Assembly: GCA_963737555.1 (NCBI GenBank)
Contig: CAVTTB010000006.1
Location: 62,001-126,000, forward strand
DNA length: 64,000 bases
Reading direction: 5' to 3'
From: JAHJQQ01 sp963737555
Lineage (GTDB): Bacteria > Pseudomonadota > Gammaproteobacteria > Thiohalobacterales > Thiohalobacteraceae
Part shown: positions 17,601 to 26,983 of the stretch, piece by piece
Position numbering within the stretch: the stretch's first letter is position 1
Layout: every line of letters begins with the position of its first letter
Position numbers and translations under genes: made by a program
Notes under the pieces: model-generated
Databases searched by the model: none
Seen by the model: the letters and a program-made list of their open reading frames with translations, nothing else
What the model was told of the DNA's origin: nothing

Positions 17601-19367
17601 TCAAACCGCCACCGCATCGCGGAACTGTAAACGATACAGCGCGGCATAGCGGCCTTCCTTCGCTAAAAGCTCGGCATGGCGACCGGATTCGACAATGCGG
17701 CCGTCTTCCATCACCAGAATCTGATCGGCCTTCTCGACAGTGGACAGACGGTGCGCAATGACCAGAGAGGTGCGCCCTTGCATGAGCGTCTCCAGGGCGG
17801 ATTGGATCGCGCGTTCGGATTCGCTATCCAGGGCTGAAGTCGCTTCATCGAGGATCAGAATGGGCGCATCTTTGAGCATGGCACGCGCAATCGCCAGACG
17901 CTGACGCTGGCCGCCCGAGAGCAACACACCCTTTTCGCCGACCACGGTGTCGAAGCCTTGCGGCATGTGCTGGATGAACTCCAGCGCGTGCGCGATCTGC
18001 GCGGCACGTTCGATTTCGGCGCGACTTACATCGGGACGACCATAGGCGATGTTGTTGGCGACCGTATCGTTGAACAGCACCACATCTTGACTGACCAGGG
18101 CGATTTGCGCGCGCAGATCGGCAAGTCGATATTCACGCAGATCGACGCCATCAAGCAGCACACTGCCCTGCTCAACATCGTAGAAGCGCGGCAGCAGTCC
18201 GGCGAGTGTGGTCTTGCCACTGCCGGAACGGCCGACCAGCGCAATCATCTGCCCCGGCTGCGCGCTGAATGACAAGTTATTGAGTACCGGCGCCTGCTCA
18301 GGTTGATAGCGAAAGGAAACATCGCGAAATTCAACTGCACCACGCGCGCGTTCGAGCGTGCGCGTGCCGGTGTCCGGTTCGGGGAGTTCGTCGAACAGTG
18401 CGAAGATACCTTCGGCCGCGGCGATGCCTCGTTGCAGCGAGGCGTTCACGGTGCTGAGACGCTTCAGACAGGGCATCAACAACATCATGGCGGCGATGAA
18501 GGAGACAAAATCGCCGGGCGTGATGTTGTTGTGCATGGAATCGAGCGTGGCCAGATAGATCACCCCGGCCAGCACGCTGGCGGCCAATAGCTGCGTGGTC
18601 GGCACGGCGGCGGCACTGGTGGCGATGTGTTTCATCATCAGGCCGGCGTTCTTGCGGTTGACGGCATCGAACTGGCGCTGCTCATAATCATGCGCACCGA
18701 AGGCCTTGACGACTTTGTGACCTTCAATCGCCTCGTTGGCGATTTCGGTGACATCGGCCATGGAATCCTGGATGCGCCGGCTGATCTTGCGGTAGCGGCG
18801 CGTCACATAGCGCGTCAGTACGGCGACAATCGGCCCGACCACCAGAAACAACATCGCCAGCCAGCCGCTCAGATAAAACATCCACGCCAGCAGGAAGATC
18901 ACCGTCAGCGTGTCGCGCAGCAGGATGGTAATAGCGTTGGTGCTGGCCTGCGAGACCTGTTCGACGTTGTAGATGAGTTGCGAGAGCAATTGCGCGCTGG
19001 GATGACTGTCGAAGTAACGGTTGGGCAGCCGCAACAGTCGCGAAAACATTTCACTGCGCAAGACTTGTATGACCTGACGCCCTACCCAACTCATGCCGTA
19101 ACTGGAAATAAAGCCGGTGACGCCGCGCAGCAGAAACAGGCCGATGAGCAGCAGCGGGATATTGCGAATCGCCTTGGGATCGCGCGCAACGAAACTGTCG
19201 TCCAGCATCGGCTTCATCAGCGCCGCGAAGCCAGTATCGGTCGCGGCGTAGGCGGCCATGGCAATGGAGCTGAACACGAACAGCTTCCAGTGCGGACGTG
19301 CGTAACCGAGCAGACGCCGATAGGTTACCCAGCTGCCCGCGGGCGTGGCGGTGGTCGGCGATGTCAT
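17601..19367 (-). CDS. msbA: Lipid A flippase MsbA (ABC transporter)
   Basis: ABC half-transporter, 588 aa, that flips core-lipid A across the inner membrane. Six membrane helices fill about residues 1-320. The ATPase domain has Walker A GRSGSGKTT, the signature LLSGGQRQRLAIARA, Walker B LILDEATSALD and the switch histidine in IAHRLST. Its ATG overlaps the exbD stop by one base (TGATG), suggesting translational coupling. Order exbB-exbD-msbA-lpxK is typical of Pseudomonas-like gammaproteobacteria. Confidence 0.94.
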   Translation of the reverse strand: MTSPTTATPAGSWVTYRRLLGYARPHWKLFVFSSIAMAAYAATDTGFAALMKPMLDDSFVARDPKAIRNIPLLLIGLFLLRGVTGFISSYGMSWVGRQVIQVLRSEMFSRLLRLPNRYFDSHPSAQLLSQLIYNVEQVSQASTNAITILLRDTLTVIFLLAWMFYLSGWLAMLFLVVGPIVAVLTRYVTRRYRKISRRIQDSMADVTEIANEAIEGHKVVKAFGAHDYEQRQFDAVNRKNAGLMMKHIATSAAAVPTTQLLAASVLAGVIYLATLDSMHNNITPGDFVSFIAAMMLLMPCLKRLSTVNASLQRGIAAAEGIFALFDELPEPDTGTRTLERARGAVEFRDVSFRYQPEQAPVLNNLSFSAQPGQMIALVGRSGSGKTTLAGLLPRFYDVEQGSVLLDGVDLREYRLADLRAQIALVSQDVVLFNDTVANNIAYGRPDVSRAEIERAAQIAHALEFIQHMPQGFDTVVGEKGVLLSGGQRQRLAIARAMLKDAPILILDEATSALDSESERAIQSALETLMQGRTSLVIAHRLSTVEKADQILVMEDGRIVESGRHAELLAKEGRYAALYRLQFRDAVAV

Positions 19368-19822
19368 CAGGGTTTGGCGTCGCCGGGCGGTTGGCCGTTG
19401 GTGTCGGAAGACTGCGGCTGACTGGTCGCAAGCGACAAGCGGGTCAACCCCAACTGTCCGGTGACATCCATCGCCGTCACCACCGATTGGTAGGGACTGC
19501 GCCCATCGGCACGCAAAATAACCGGCATATCTCGCTCGCTGCCGATGCTCTGGATAATGGCGCGGCGCAGTGTTTCCGGTTTGGCGTTGACGACTTGTTT
19601 GTCATTGATGAAAAAGTCGCCATTGATGTTGATGGTGATTTCCAGCTGTTTTTTCGGTGCCTCACCCGGCTCGGCCGAGGCCTTGGGCAGATCCACCTGC
19701 AGTTCCGCTTCACGTGTAAACGTGGTCGAAACCATGAAGAAGATCAACAGCAGCAACACCACGTCGATGAGCGAGGTGAGGTTGATATCCGGGTCGTCAC
19801 GGCGCACTGCACGCAGGTTCAT
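19367..19822 (-). CDS. exbD: ExbD/TolR family biopolymer transport protein
   Basis: Proton-channel partner of ExbB, 151 aa: a short cytoplasmic head, one membrane helix with the conserved aspartate (INLTSLIDVVLLLLIFFM, Asp20), and a periplasmic domain. The tail after about residue 130 is Ser/Gln/Pro-rich and probably disordered. No tonB or tol gene is close; in this synteny exbBD usually precedes msbA. It may energise a TonB elsewhere or serve an envelope role. Confidence 0.9.
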   Translation of the reverse strand: MNLRAVRRDDPDINLTSLIDVVLLLLIFFMVSTTFTREAELQVDLPKASAEPGEAPKKQLEITININGDFFINDKQVVNAKPETLRRAIIQSIGSERDMPVILRADGRSPYQSVVTAMDVTGQLGLTRLSLATSQPQSSDTNGQPPGDAKP

Positions 19823-20454
19823 GGCAGTTCCTCGCTGGTGACATCCTGTTCACGTTCGCCATGCAGCACCTCGACCATCTTCATCGCCTCCTGCTCCATG
19901 CGCATCACCAAGACATCGACCTTGCCGCGGAAATAGCGGTAGAACATCAGACTGGGAATCGCGACCGACAGACCCGCGGCAGTGGTGATGAGGGCCTTAC
20001 CGATGCCGCCGGAGAGCGCCGCGGGGTTGCCGGCACCGACTGCCTCCAGTGTGGCAAACATTTCAATCATGCCGACCACCGTGCCTTGCAGACCGAGCAA
20101 GGGCGTGATCGCGGCGATAGTGCCTAGTGTGTTCAGGTAACGTTCCAATTCCAGCACCACATGCCGACCAGAATCCTCGATGGCCTCTTTCATGATGACG
20201 CGGTCGTGGCGCAGGTTGACGAGGCCGGCAGCGAGGATGCGCCCCAAGGGCGAGCCTGAACGCAGCGCATGCAATTTTGCGGCATCGAGCTGGCGATTGC
20301 GTACCCAGGTCCATACTTGCGTCACCAAGTGTCGCGGCAACACGCGGGTGATGCGTAACATCCAGAAACGTTCGACGATGATGGCCAGGGCGAGCACCGA
20401 ACAGGCGATGATCGGCAGCATCAGCCAACCGCCGGATTGTATGAGTTCTAGCAC
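19819..20454 (-). CDS. exbB: ExbB/TolQ/MotA family proton channel protein
   Basis: Inner-membrane proton-channel protein. A longer ORF runs upstream, but the product that looks right starts at GTG 20454 (VLELIQSGGWLMLPI), preceded by AAGGAA; this gives 211 aa. Three hydrophobic helices are visible: about 9-28, 105-130 (TPLLGLQGTVVGMI) and 150-175 (GIGKALITTAAGL). The conserved Thr in the second and third helices is present. Its stop overlaps the exbD start (ATGA), so the two are coupled. Confidence 0.9.
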   Translation of the reverse strand: MLELIQSGGWLMLPIIACSVLALAIIVERFWMLRITRVLPRHLVTQVWTWVRNRQLDAAKLHALRSGSPLGRILAAGLVNLRHDRVIMKEAIEDSGRHVVLELERYLNTLGTIAAITPLLGLQGTVVGMIEMFATLEAVGAGNPAALSGGIGKALITTAAGLSVAIPSLMFYRYFRGKVDVLVMRMEQEAMKMVEVLHGEREQDVTSEELP

Positions 20455-20539
20455 GCTGTGTTCCTTTTGGTCAGGGCCACGGGAATTTTGGCATTCGCGC
20501 CGGGATTCCCTGATTAAACTGGCGCCTATCATACGGTTT

Positions 20540-22886
20540 TCACCGCTCAGGCGGAACCGCCGTGGGGAGATGCCAGTAGCGCCGGTCACGCTGCCGTTCC
20601 GTAAGCACGCTCAGTCCAGACGCTTTATCACCCAAACGCACATGCAGCGCGCCGGATTCGCCGGTGCGCCATTGCGATGTGCCAAAGTCACGGTAACGGG
20701 CGCTGACCGTCGGATGCGGAAAACCGTAGCGGTTGCGGTAGCCTGCCGGGATCAGCAATGCCTCGGGCGCCACCGCCCGGATGAACGCCGGCGTCGATGA
20801 GGTCCGACTGCCATGATGCGGAGCCACCAAAACATTGCTGCGCAAGGACTCGCCATAGCGTGAGACCAGCTGCTGTTCCGCGGCGGCCTCGATGTCGCCC
20901 GGTATCAGCAGGCGGTCGCCGTTGGCGGCCTCGACCTGCAACACGCAGGAGCTGTCGTTTTCCTCGATGCGACGTTCGGCGTCGGGGTGCAGCATTTTGA
21001 AATGCACGCCATCCCAGATCCAGTCCTGTCCGGCAGCACAGCGTGTGGCGTAGCGCCAATCGATGCGCGCAGGCACGCTGGTCAAGACGCGATATGCCGG
21101 CAGGCGCGCTTCAAGCGAGGCGGCGCCACCGCGATGATCGTTATCGCCGTGACTGATGATCAGCGTATCCAGACGACGGATGCCGTGCGCCGACAGAAAC
21201 GGCGCAACGACCGCATCACCGGTATCGAAATCGGCGCTGAAGCGCGGCCCGGCATCGAAAACCAAAGTATGCTCGCGTGTTTGCACCACGGCCGCCAGGC
21301 CCTGCCCCACATCCAACAGCGTGAACCAGACTGTGCCGGCCTCGGGACGCGCCGGCGACCAGGTCGCCAGCGGTACTAATACAAGCCAACCCAGGTAACG
21401 ATGCGGCGTACCGCGTGGCAGCAGCAAAAGTGCAACGCCAACACAGGCAGCGAACGAAACCCACACCGGTGCATCAGGCATGCCCACTTGGGTGCCCGGC
21501 AAGGCGGCCAGCAGGCTGAGCACATCGTTCATGCGCGCCGCCGTCCAACCCGCCGCAGTGAACAACAGCTGCGCCAAGCTCGGCAGCGGATACAAAACCG
21601 ACAGACCGGCGAACACGAGGGGCATCATCAGCAGCGTGGTCCAGGGTACGGCCATTAAGATTGGCCAGCGGTGCGACCCAGCCCAGTTGGCCGAAAAACA
21701 GCAGCGTCAACGGCAGCAGGCCCAAGCTTAAGGCCCATTGCAGGCGCACCAATTGGCGCGTCTCTCGGCCTACGCGTGCTGCGGGGCCGTGCTGCGTATC
21801 GCGGCGTGGCAGTAAGCGCACGAAAATGATCGCCACCGCCACGAATGACAACCAGAAGCCGGGGCTGAGCACGGCGAAGGGATCGAAGAGGATCACGCAG
21901 AGCAAGGCGAGCGCCAGACTGTGGCTGGCGTAGGTCGGCCGCCCCAGCACGACACCGGAAAGCAGCACCAGCACCATGATCCAGGCACGTCGCGTCGGTA
22001 TGCCAAACCCCGCAAGTATGGAATACAGCGTCGCCAACAGCATGGCCGCGACGGCGGCGGCACGCGGTGCGGCCAGCCACTGCGTCAGACGTGTGCTGCG
22101 CGACCACAGCCAGCGCATGGCGGCGAACGCCAATCCGGCAACCAGACTGATATGCATGCCCGAGATGGCGACCAGATGCCCGGTGCCGGTGGCGCGAAAC
22201 ACATCCCATTGCGCGGCCGGGATGCCGTCATCGGCACCGAGCGTCAGCGCGCGCAACAGGCCGCTGTGCGAGACTCCGGCAAGCGCATCCTGCAAACGTT
22301 GATCAACCGCATGGCGCAGCGACAGCAGTGGATCAGCGGCATCGGCGGACGGCCAAGGTTGATTCGTATTGCTCATGCGCACGTAACCGGTGGCCGTGAT
22401 TCCGTTTTGCAATAACCAACCGGCATAATCGAAACCACCCGGGTTGTGAAAGCCATGACGACGCTTGAGACGCAGGTTCAGTTGCCAGCCCTGCCCCGCC
22501 TGCAGCGGCGGCGCGTCGTACCAACTCAGACGTACGGTCCGCGAGGCGGCTTGCCAATCTGTAGCCGCTGGCGATGCCTGTAGCGCAAACAGAAAGCGAG
22601 TGCTGCGCCCAGCGACTTCGGGCAACGAGACGATGGCACCGCGTACCTGCAGATCCTGTCCCTCCAAAGCGGCGGGCAGATCGGCCGCCAGGCGCTGCCC
22701 GGCAACGCTGGCCGCCCATAAAAATCCGGCCAGACATGCCGTGACGAGCCGCGTGCGCGGCCACCACGCCAGCAGCAGCGCGAGCGCTAACATGAATCCG
22801 CGCGCGAGTGGCGACGGCAAAACCGGAGAGAGCTGCAGACACAAGGTGCCGCAGAGCACAGCGAGTGCGATCGGGATCATGTTCAT
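20540..22886 (-). CDS. comEC: DNA internalization competence protein ComEC/Rec2 (frame break inside)
   Basis: Membrane channel for single-stranded DNA uptake in natural transformation, about 780 aa. The N-terminal frame has membrane segments, an OB-like DUF4131 region and the competence domain with VAISGMHISLVAGL. It runs to GWVAPLANL; the sequence resumes in another frame with AVPWTTLLMMPLVFAG. One extra base near 21655 explains this. The C-terminal metallo-beta-lactamase-like domain has DVGQGLAAVVQT, ISHGDNDHRGG (metal-binding HxDxDH) and LVAPHHGSRTSS. It lies next to exbB, the common Pseudomonas-like order. Confidence 0.88.
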
Positions 22887-22963
22887 CCTTGAACGATTCA
22901 GTGATAATGCGCCGGCCGGCATCCTGCCGGCCCGTCCGTCATAGCATAACGACCCAACGGCCA

Positions 22964-23481
22964 ATGCCAAAACGATTGTTAAAACGCTTCTACCCGATCA
23001 TGGCAAGTTCCGCGAGCACCCGCATCTGCAGCGTTTCGGAACACGCCTGCAAGACGGCAATCTTTGGCATCTGAATCGCCGCTCGGTCGCCGGCGGTGTC
23101 GCCGTGGGGCTGTTCTGGGCCTTCATCCCCATCCCCTTTCAAATGATCCCGGCGGCGGCCAGTGCCATCGCCTTACGCACCAATCTGCCGATTTCAGTGG
23201 TGCTGGTGTGGATCACCAATCCGCTGACCATGCCGCCGATCTGGTATGCCACCTATCGATTCGGTGCCTGGCTGCTCGATCTGCCACCGCGGGATGTCGA
23301 CTTCACGCTGTCGCTGGAAAATCTGCTAAATAATATGCAGGGCATCTGGAAGCCGCTCTTTCTCGGCAGCTTTGCCACCAGCGTTATCGCGGCCGTCGGC
23401 GGCTTTGTGCTGGTGCGTCTGGCCTGGCGCATTTTCATCGTCCGTCGACACCGTGCGCGGAGTGCACGCTTGAAATCATAA
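22964..23481 (+). CDS. DUF2062 membrane protein (frame break near the start)
   Basis: Inner-membrane protein of the DUF2062 family, about 172 aa, function unknown. The first codons MPKRLLKRFYP are in one frame. After one missing base near 22995 the family's N-terminal pattern DHGKFREHPHLQRFG...NLWHLNRRSVAGGVAVGL follows in the frame that continues to the stop. Membrane segments are VGLFWAFIPIPFQMIPAAASA, ISVVLVWITNPLTMPP and ATSVIAAVGGFVLVRL. It is divergent from comEC, as in many relatives. Confidence 0.83.
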
Positions 23482-23631
23482 TTGAATGACGCGGTGTAGG
23501 AGCGGCCTGAAGGTGAGGTGCTTGTGCCGAGAGACTGCCCTGGGGCACTGGCCGCGAACGGTTCTCGAGAATACGAATCCGCGGTCAAAGACGTTTCTAG
23601 ACGGAATAGGGAAAACCACAATATCGAGGGA

Positions 23632-24574
23632 ATGACCATGTTGACGACAACGCAGAAGAAGGCCGCGGAAAGTATCCTCAATCTGTTCGAGACCAGCGAG
23701 GTCTTGGGCGACTACGGCAAGGTCACACTGATACCTGGCGACCGCGGCCATCTCAGTTTTGGGCGCTCGCAGACAACACTCGGTTCCGGAAATCTCTTCA
23801 AGTTATTACAACGCTACTGCAGCAACAGCGGCGCACGTTTCGGCGCACGCTTGTCGACCTATCTGCCACGTTTCGAGGCAACTGATTTCACCCTCGATCA
23901 CGACCTCAAGCTGCACAACCTGCTGCGCGCCAGCGCCGACGATCCGGTGATGCGCGATTCGCAGGACAGTTTCTTCGATGAATTCTTTTGGCAACCGGCC
24001 GCCCGCGCCGCTGAACGCGAAGGTATTACCTGCGCGCTGGGGACAGCGCTGGTGTATGACGGTCATGTGCACGGTTCCTGGAAGATGATTCGCAACCGCA
24101 CCAATGCAGCAGGTAGGCAGCGTCGACCACTGCCGGCGAACAGTCGCTGGCTCAAGACCTACGTGGATCAGCGCCGCACCTGGCTGGCGACAAATTCACG
24201 CGCCGATTTGCGCGCCACCGTGTATCGCATGGACACCTTCGAGCGCCTCATCGAACAGGACTATTGGGGATTGGAGTTGCCGCTGGTGGTGCGCGACAAA
24301 GAGATTTCACTGGTGACGTTGAGTGCCACCCCACCCGGCTGCTACGACGGCCCGCAACCTGGCACCCGGCCGTTGGCCTTGCAATCACCGATGCTGCGCG
24401 GTCTGGATGTGCGTCTGCTGCAACTCGGGCTGTCCGAGCAAGGCGTGGATATCAAGACCGACGGCATTTATGGACAGACCTGCCTGAAGCGCATCAAGGA
24501 GTATCAAGCGGCGCAACAATATACCCGTCACAGGCGTGGCGGATGCGGCATTGATTGCGCAACTCGTGCAGTGA
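23632..24574 (+). CDS. GH46 chitosanase-like protein with peptidoglycan-binding domain (frame break near the end)
   Basis: Glycoside hydrolase family 46-like enzyme, about 313 aa. The catalytic pair expected for GH46 is visible: Glu in LNLFETSEV and Asp in IPGDRGHLSFGRSQ, with the later VYDGHVHGSW landmark. After about residue 245 comes a PG_binding_1-type repeat (LRGLDVRLLQLGLSEQGV...DGIYGQTCLKRIKEYQAAQ). Near 24520 the frame slips; the other frame finishes the repeat as IPVTGVADAALIAQLVQ and stops at 24574, four bases before lolD. No signal peptide is apparent. GH46 normally cleaves chitosan; a peptidoglycan substrate or a role in lysis is possible given the extra domain. Confidence 0.75.
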
Positions 24575-24577
24575 GCC

Positions 24578-25300
24578 TTAACGCGGGTGGAATCGCCCGT
24601 CGCGCAGTTCCAATACGCGGTCCATGCGACCGGCAAGTTCCTGGTCGTGGGTGACGATCACGAAGCTGGTGTTCAGTAGCTGATTCAATTCCAGCATCAG
24701 TTCGTAGACCGAATGCGAGGTGCGCCGATCGAGGTTGCCGGTCGGCTCATCGGCGAGCACGCATTGCGGATGCGTGACCAGTGCACGCGCGACGGCGGCG
24801 CGTTGACGTTCGCCGCCGGAGAGTTCGCCGGGCTTGTGTTGCACACGTTCGGCCAGACCGACACGGCTGAGCATCTCGTGCGCCTGAGCGCGCGCAGCCG
24901 CGACACTCAGGCCGCGGATCAGCAACGGCATGGCGACATTTTCCAGCGCGGTGAATTCCGGTAACAGATGGTGGAACTGATAGACGAAACCGAGCGACCG
25001 ATTGCGCAGCCGGCCACGCGCGGCGTCGTCCAGTTTGGCCATGTCCTGACCGTCGACACGGATGCTGCCGGAGGTCGGTTGATCCAGGCCGCCCAGCAAG
25101 TGCAGCAAGGTGCTCTTGCCGCTGCCGGAGGCGCCGATGATGGCAATGCGCTCGCCGGCATTCACCGTGAAATCCACACCGCGCAGCACTTCGACACGCA
25201 AGCCGCCTTCGTCGAAGGTCTTGGTCAGCCCCGTGCAGGACAACACCGGACCCTGGTCGATATTCTGGGCGATACTCTGGGCGCTTTGCATCTCACTCAT
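24578..25300 (-). CDS. lolD: Lipoprotein-releasing system ATPase LolD
   Basis: ATPase of the Lol exporter that releases outer-membrane lipoproteins from the inner membrane, 240 aa. Walker A is GASGSGKSTLL, the Q-loop segment is FVYQFHHLLPEFTALENV (the LolD-specific wording), the signature is LSGGERQRAAVARAL, Walker B is CVLADEPTGNLD and the switch is VTHD. Its ATG lies eight bases inside the end of the upstream lolC/E gene, a tight coupling. MacB-type ATPases are similar, but the partner permease settles it. Confidence 0.94.
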   Translation of the reverse strand: MSEMQSAQSIAQNIDQGPVLSCTGLTKTFDEGGLRVEVLRGVDFTVNAGERIAIIGASGSGKSTLLHLLGGLDQPTSGSIRVDGQDMAKLDDAARGRLRNRSLGFVYQFHHLLPEFTALENVAMPLLIRGLSVAAARAQAHEMLSRVGLAERVQHKPGELSGGERQRAAVARALVTHPQCVLADEPTGNLDRRTSHSVYELMLELNQLLNTSFVIVTHDQELAGRMDRVLELRDGRFHPR

Positions 25301-26540
25301 AACGCAGCGCCTCCGCCGGTTGCGTGCGCGAGGCGCGCCAGGCCGGATAGAGCGTGGCCAGCATGCTCAGCAGGAAGGCGACGCCGGTGATGCGGGTCAC
25401 GTCGGTCCATTCCAGTTGTGAGGGCAGCTTGCTGATGTAGTACACCTGAGGCGACAGGAAGTGCACGCCGAACAATTGTTCGATGAACGGCACGATGGTC
25501 TCGACATTGAGCGCGAGCAACACGCCGCCCAACATGCCGATCAGCGTACCGAAGGCGCCGATGATGGTGCCCTGGACGATGAACACGGCCATGATCGAAC
25601 CCGGTGTCGCGCCCAAGGTGCGCAGAATGGCGATATCGGCCTGCTTGTCGGTCACGACCATCACCAGCGTGGAGACGATGTTGAACGCCGCCACGGCGAC
25701 GATCAGCGCGAGGATCACGAACATCACCCGCTTCTCGGTCTGCACCGCGAGGAAAAAATTCGCATGCTGCCGGGTCCAGTCGGTGACGCGCGTTTCGGTG
25801 GGCAGTACTTCGGTGAGCGCTTGCGTGACGGCGCCGACATTGAACATGTCGGTCAGTTTCAGGCGCACGCCGCTGACCCGGTCGCCGAGTTGCAACAGCA
25901 TGGCCGCATCGTCGACATGCACCAGCGCGACACCGCGGTCGTATTCGTACATACCGACTTCGAACAGACCGACGACGGTAAAACGCCGTAAGCGCGGCAA
26001 GGTACCCACCGGGGTAATGCTCGCCTGTGGACTGATGACGGTAATCTTGTCGCCAAGCTCTGCGCCGATGATCGTCGCCAGCTCTTTGCCGAGCACAATG
26101 CCATATTCGCCGGGCTTCAGATCGGTCAGTTTGCCGGCCAGCATATGCTTGGCAATATCCGACACCGCCGGCTCGGCCTCGGGCAGGACACCGCGCAGGA
26201 TGGTACCGCTGACGCGATTACCCAGGCTGAGCATGGTTTCGGCCTCGACATAGGGCGCGCTGCCGATGACCTCGGGGTTGGCATCGGCAATCTTGGCGAC
26301 ATCGCGCCAGTCGGCCAAGCCCCCCGCATAGCCCATCACCTGCACGTGCGCGGCCATACCCAGGATCCGGGTACGCAATTCCTGCTCGAAGCCATTCATG
26401 ACCGACAGCACGGTGATCAGCGCGGTGACGCCCAAGGCGATGCCGAGCATGGAAATCGCCGAGATGAACGAAATAAAATGGTTACGCCGCTTGGCGCGGG
26501 TGTAACGCAGGCCGATATAGAGTTGATAAGGTCGGAACAT
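25293..26540 (-). CDS. LolC/LolE family lipoprotein-releasing permease
   Basis: Permease subunit of the Lol exporter, 415 aa. An N-terminal membrane helix after FRPYQLYIGLRYTRAKRRNHFISFISAIS, a large periplasmic domain (about 50-270), and three C-terminal helices follow the FtsX/LolC plan. Only one permease gene accompanies lolD; no second lolC/lolE homologue lies in the window. A single LolF-type protein acting as a homodimer is therefore possible, but a second copy could be elsewhere, so I give no C/E/F letter. Confidence 0.9.
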   Translation of the reverse strand: MFRPYQLYIGLRYTRAKRRNHFISFISAISMLGIALGVTALITVLSVMNGFEQELRTRILGMAAHVQVMGYAGGLADWRDVAKIADANPEVIGSAPYVEAETMLSLGNRVSGTILRGVLPEAEPAVSDIAKHMLAGKLTDLKPGEYGIVLGKELATIIGAELGDKITVISPQASITPVGTLPRLRRFTVVGLFEVGMYEYDRGVALVHVDDAAMLLQLGDRVSGVRLKLTDMFNVGAVTQALTEVLPTETRVTDWTRQHANFFLAVQTEKRVMFVILALIVAVAAFNIVSTLVMVVTDKQADIAILRTLGATPGSIMAVFIVQGTIIGAFGTLIGMLGGVLLALNVETIVPFIEQLFGVHFLSPQVYYISKLPSQLEWTDVTRITGVAFLLSMLATLYPAWRASRTQPAEALRYE

Positions 26541-26706
26541 GGGGCGGCATTAAACCATAAAGCGCCCGGTGGCAGTAGGACTTCTCACCAACGGCCGGTG
26601 TTCTACCCGTGTTCCACTTGGATATGCTCCAGGTCATGGCGCGACCCTGGCGGCGGACAGACCATGCGCTAAGAAAGTTCAAAATCGGGATTTGGAGGGC
26701 ACCGCG

Positions 26707-26979
26707 ATGAGTCACAAATACGAACGCTTGCTGCAAGGCATCTTGCAGGAACCGGTCAGCGGCAACATCCATTGGCGCGAGGTCGAATCCCTGCTTCACC
26801 ACCTGGGCGCCACCGTCTCGACAGCGCACGGCGCACGCGTGCATGTTGTGCTGAACAACGTCGAAGGTCATCTGCACAGACCGCATCACAGCGGCATCTG
26901 TACCAAGCAGGAGGTACGCCATGTGCGCGAATTTTTGCTGTCGAGTGGAATAACGCTGGCGGGTATTGCAGAGGGTTGA
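26707..26979 (+). CDS. HicA-like toxin-family protein without HicB partner
   Basis: 90-aa protein resembling the HicA mRNA-interferase fold: a WREVESLLHHLGA helix, a beta strand with ARVHVVLNNVEGHLHRPH and a final VRHVREFLLSSGI helix. The usual catalytic histidine of HicA sits in the GSH/G-H motif; here HRPHH is the best candidate, so activity is uncertain. A TTTGGAGG ribosome site precedes the ATG. No hicB antitoxin gene follows: the next gene is on the other strand five bases later. Many such solitary HicA-like proteins exist and need not be toxins. Confidence 0.7.
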   Translation: MSHKYERLLQGILQEPVSGNIHWREVESLLHHLGATVSTAHGARVHVVLNNVEGHLHRPHHSGICTKQEVRHVREFLLSSGITLAGIAEG

Positions 26980-26983
26980 CATC

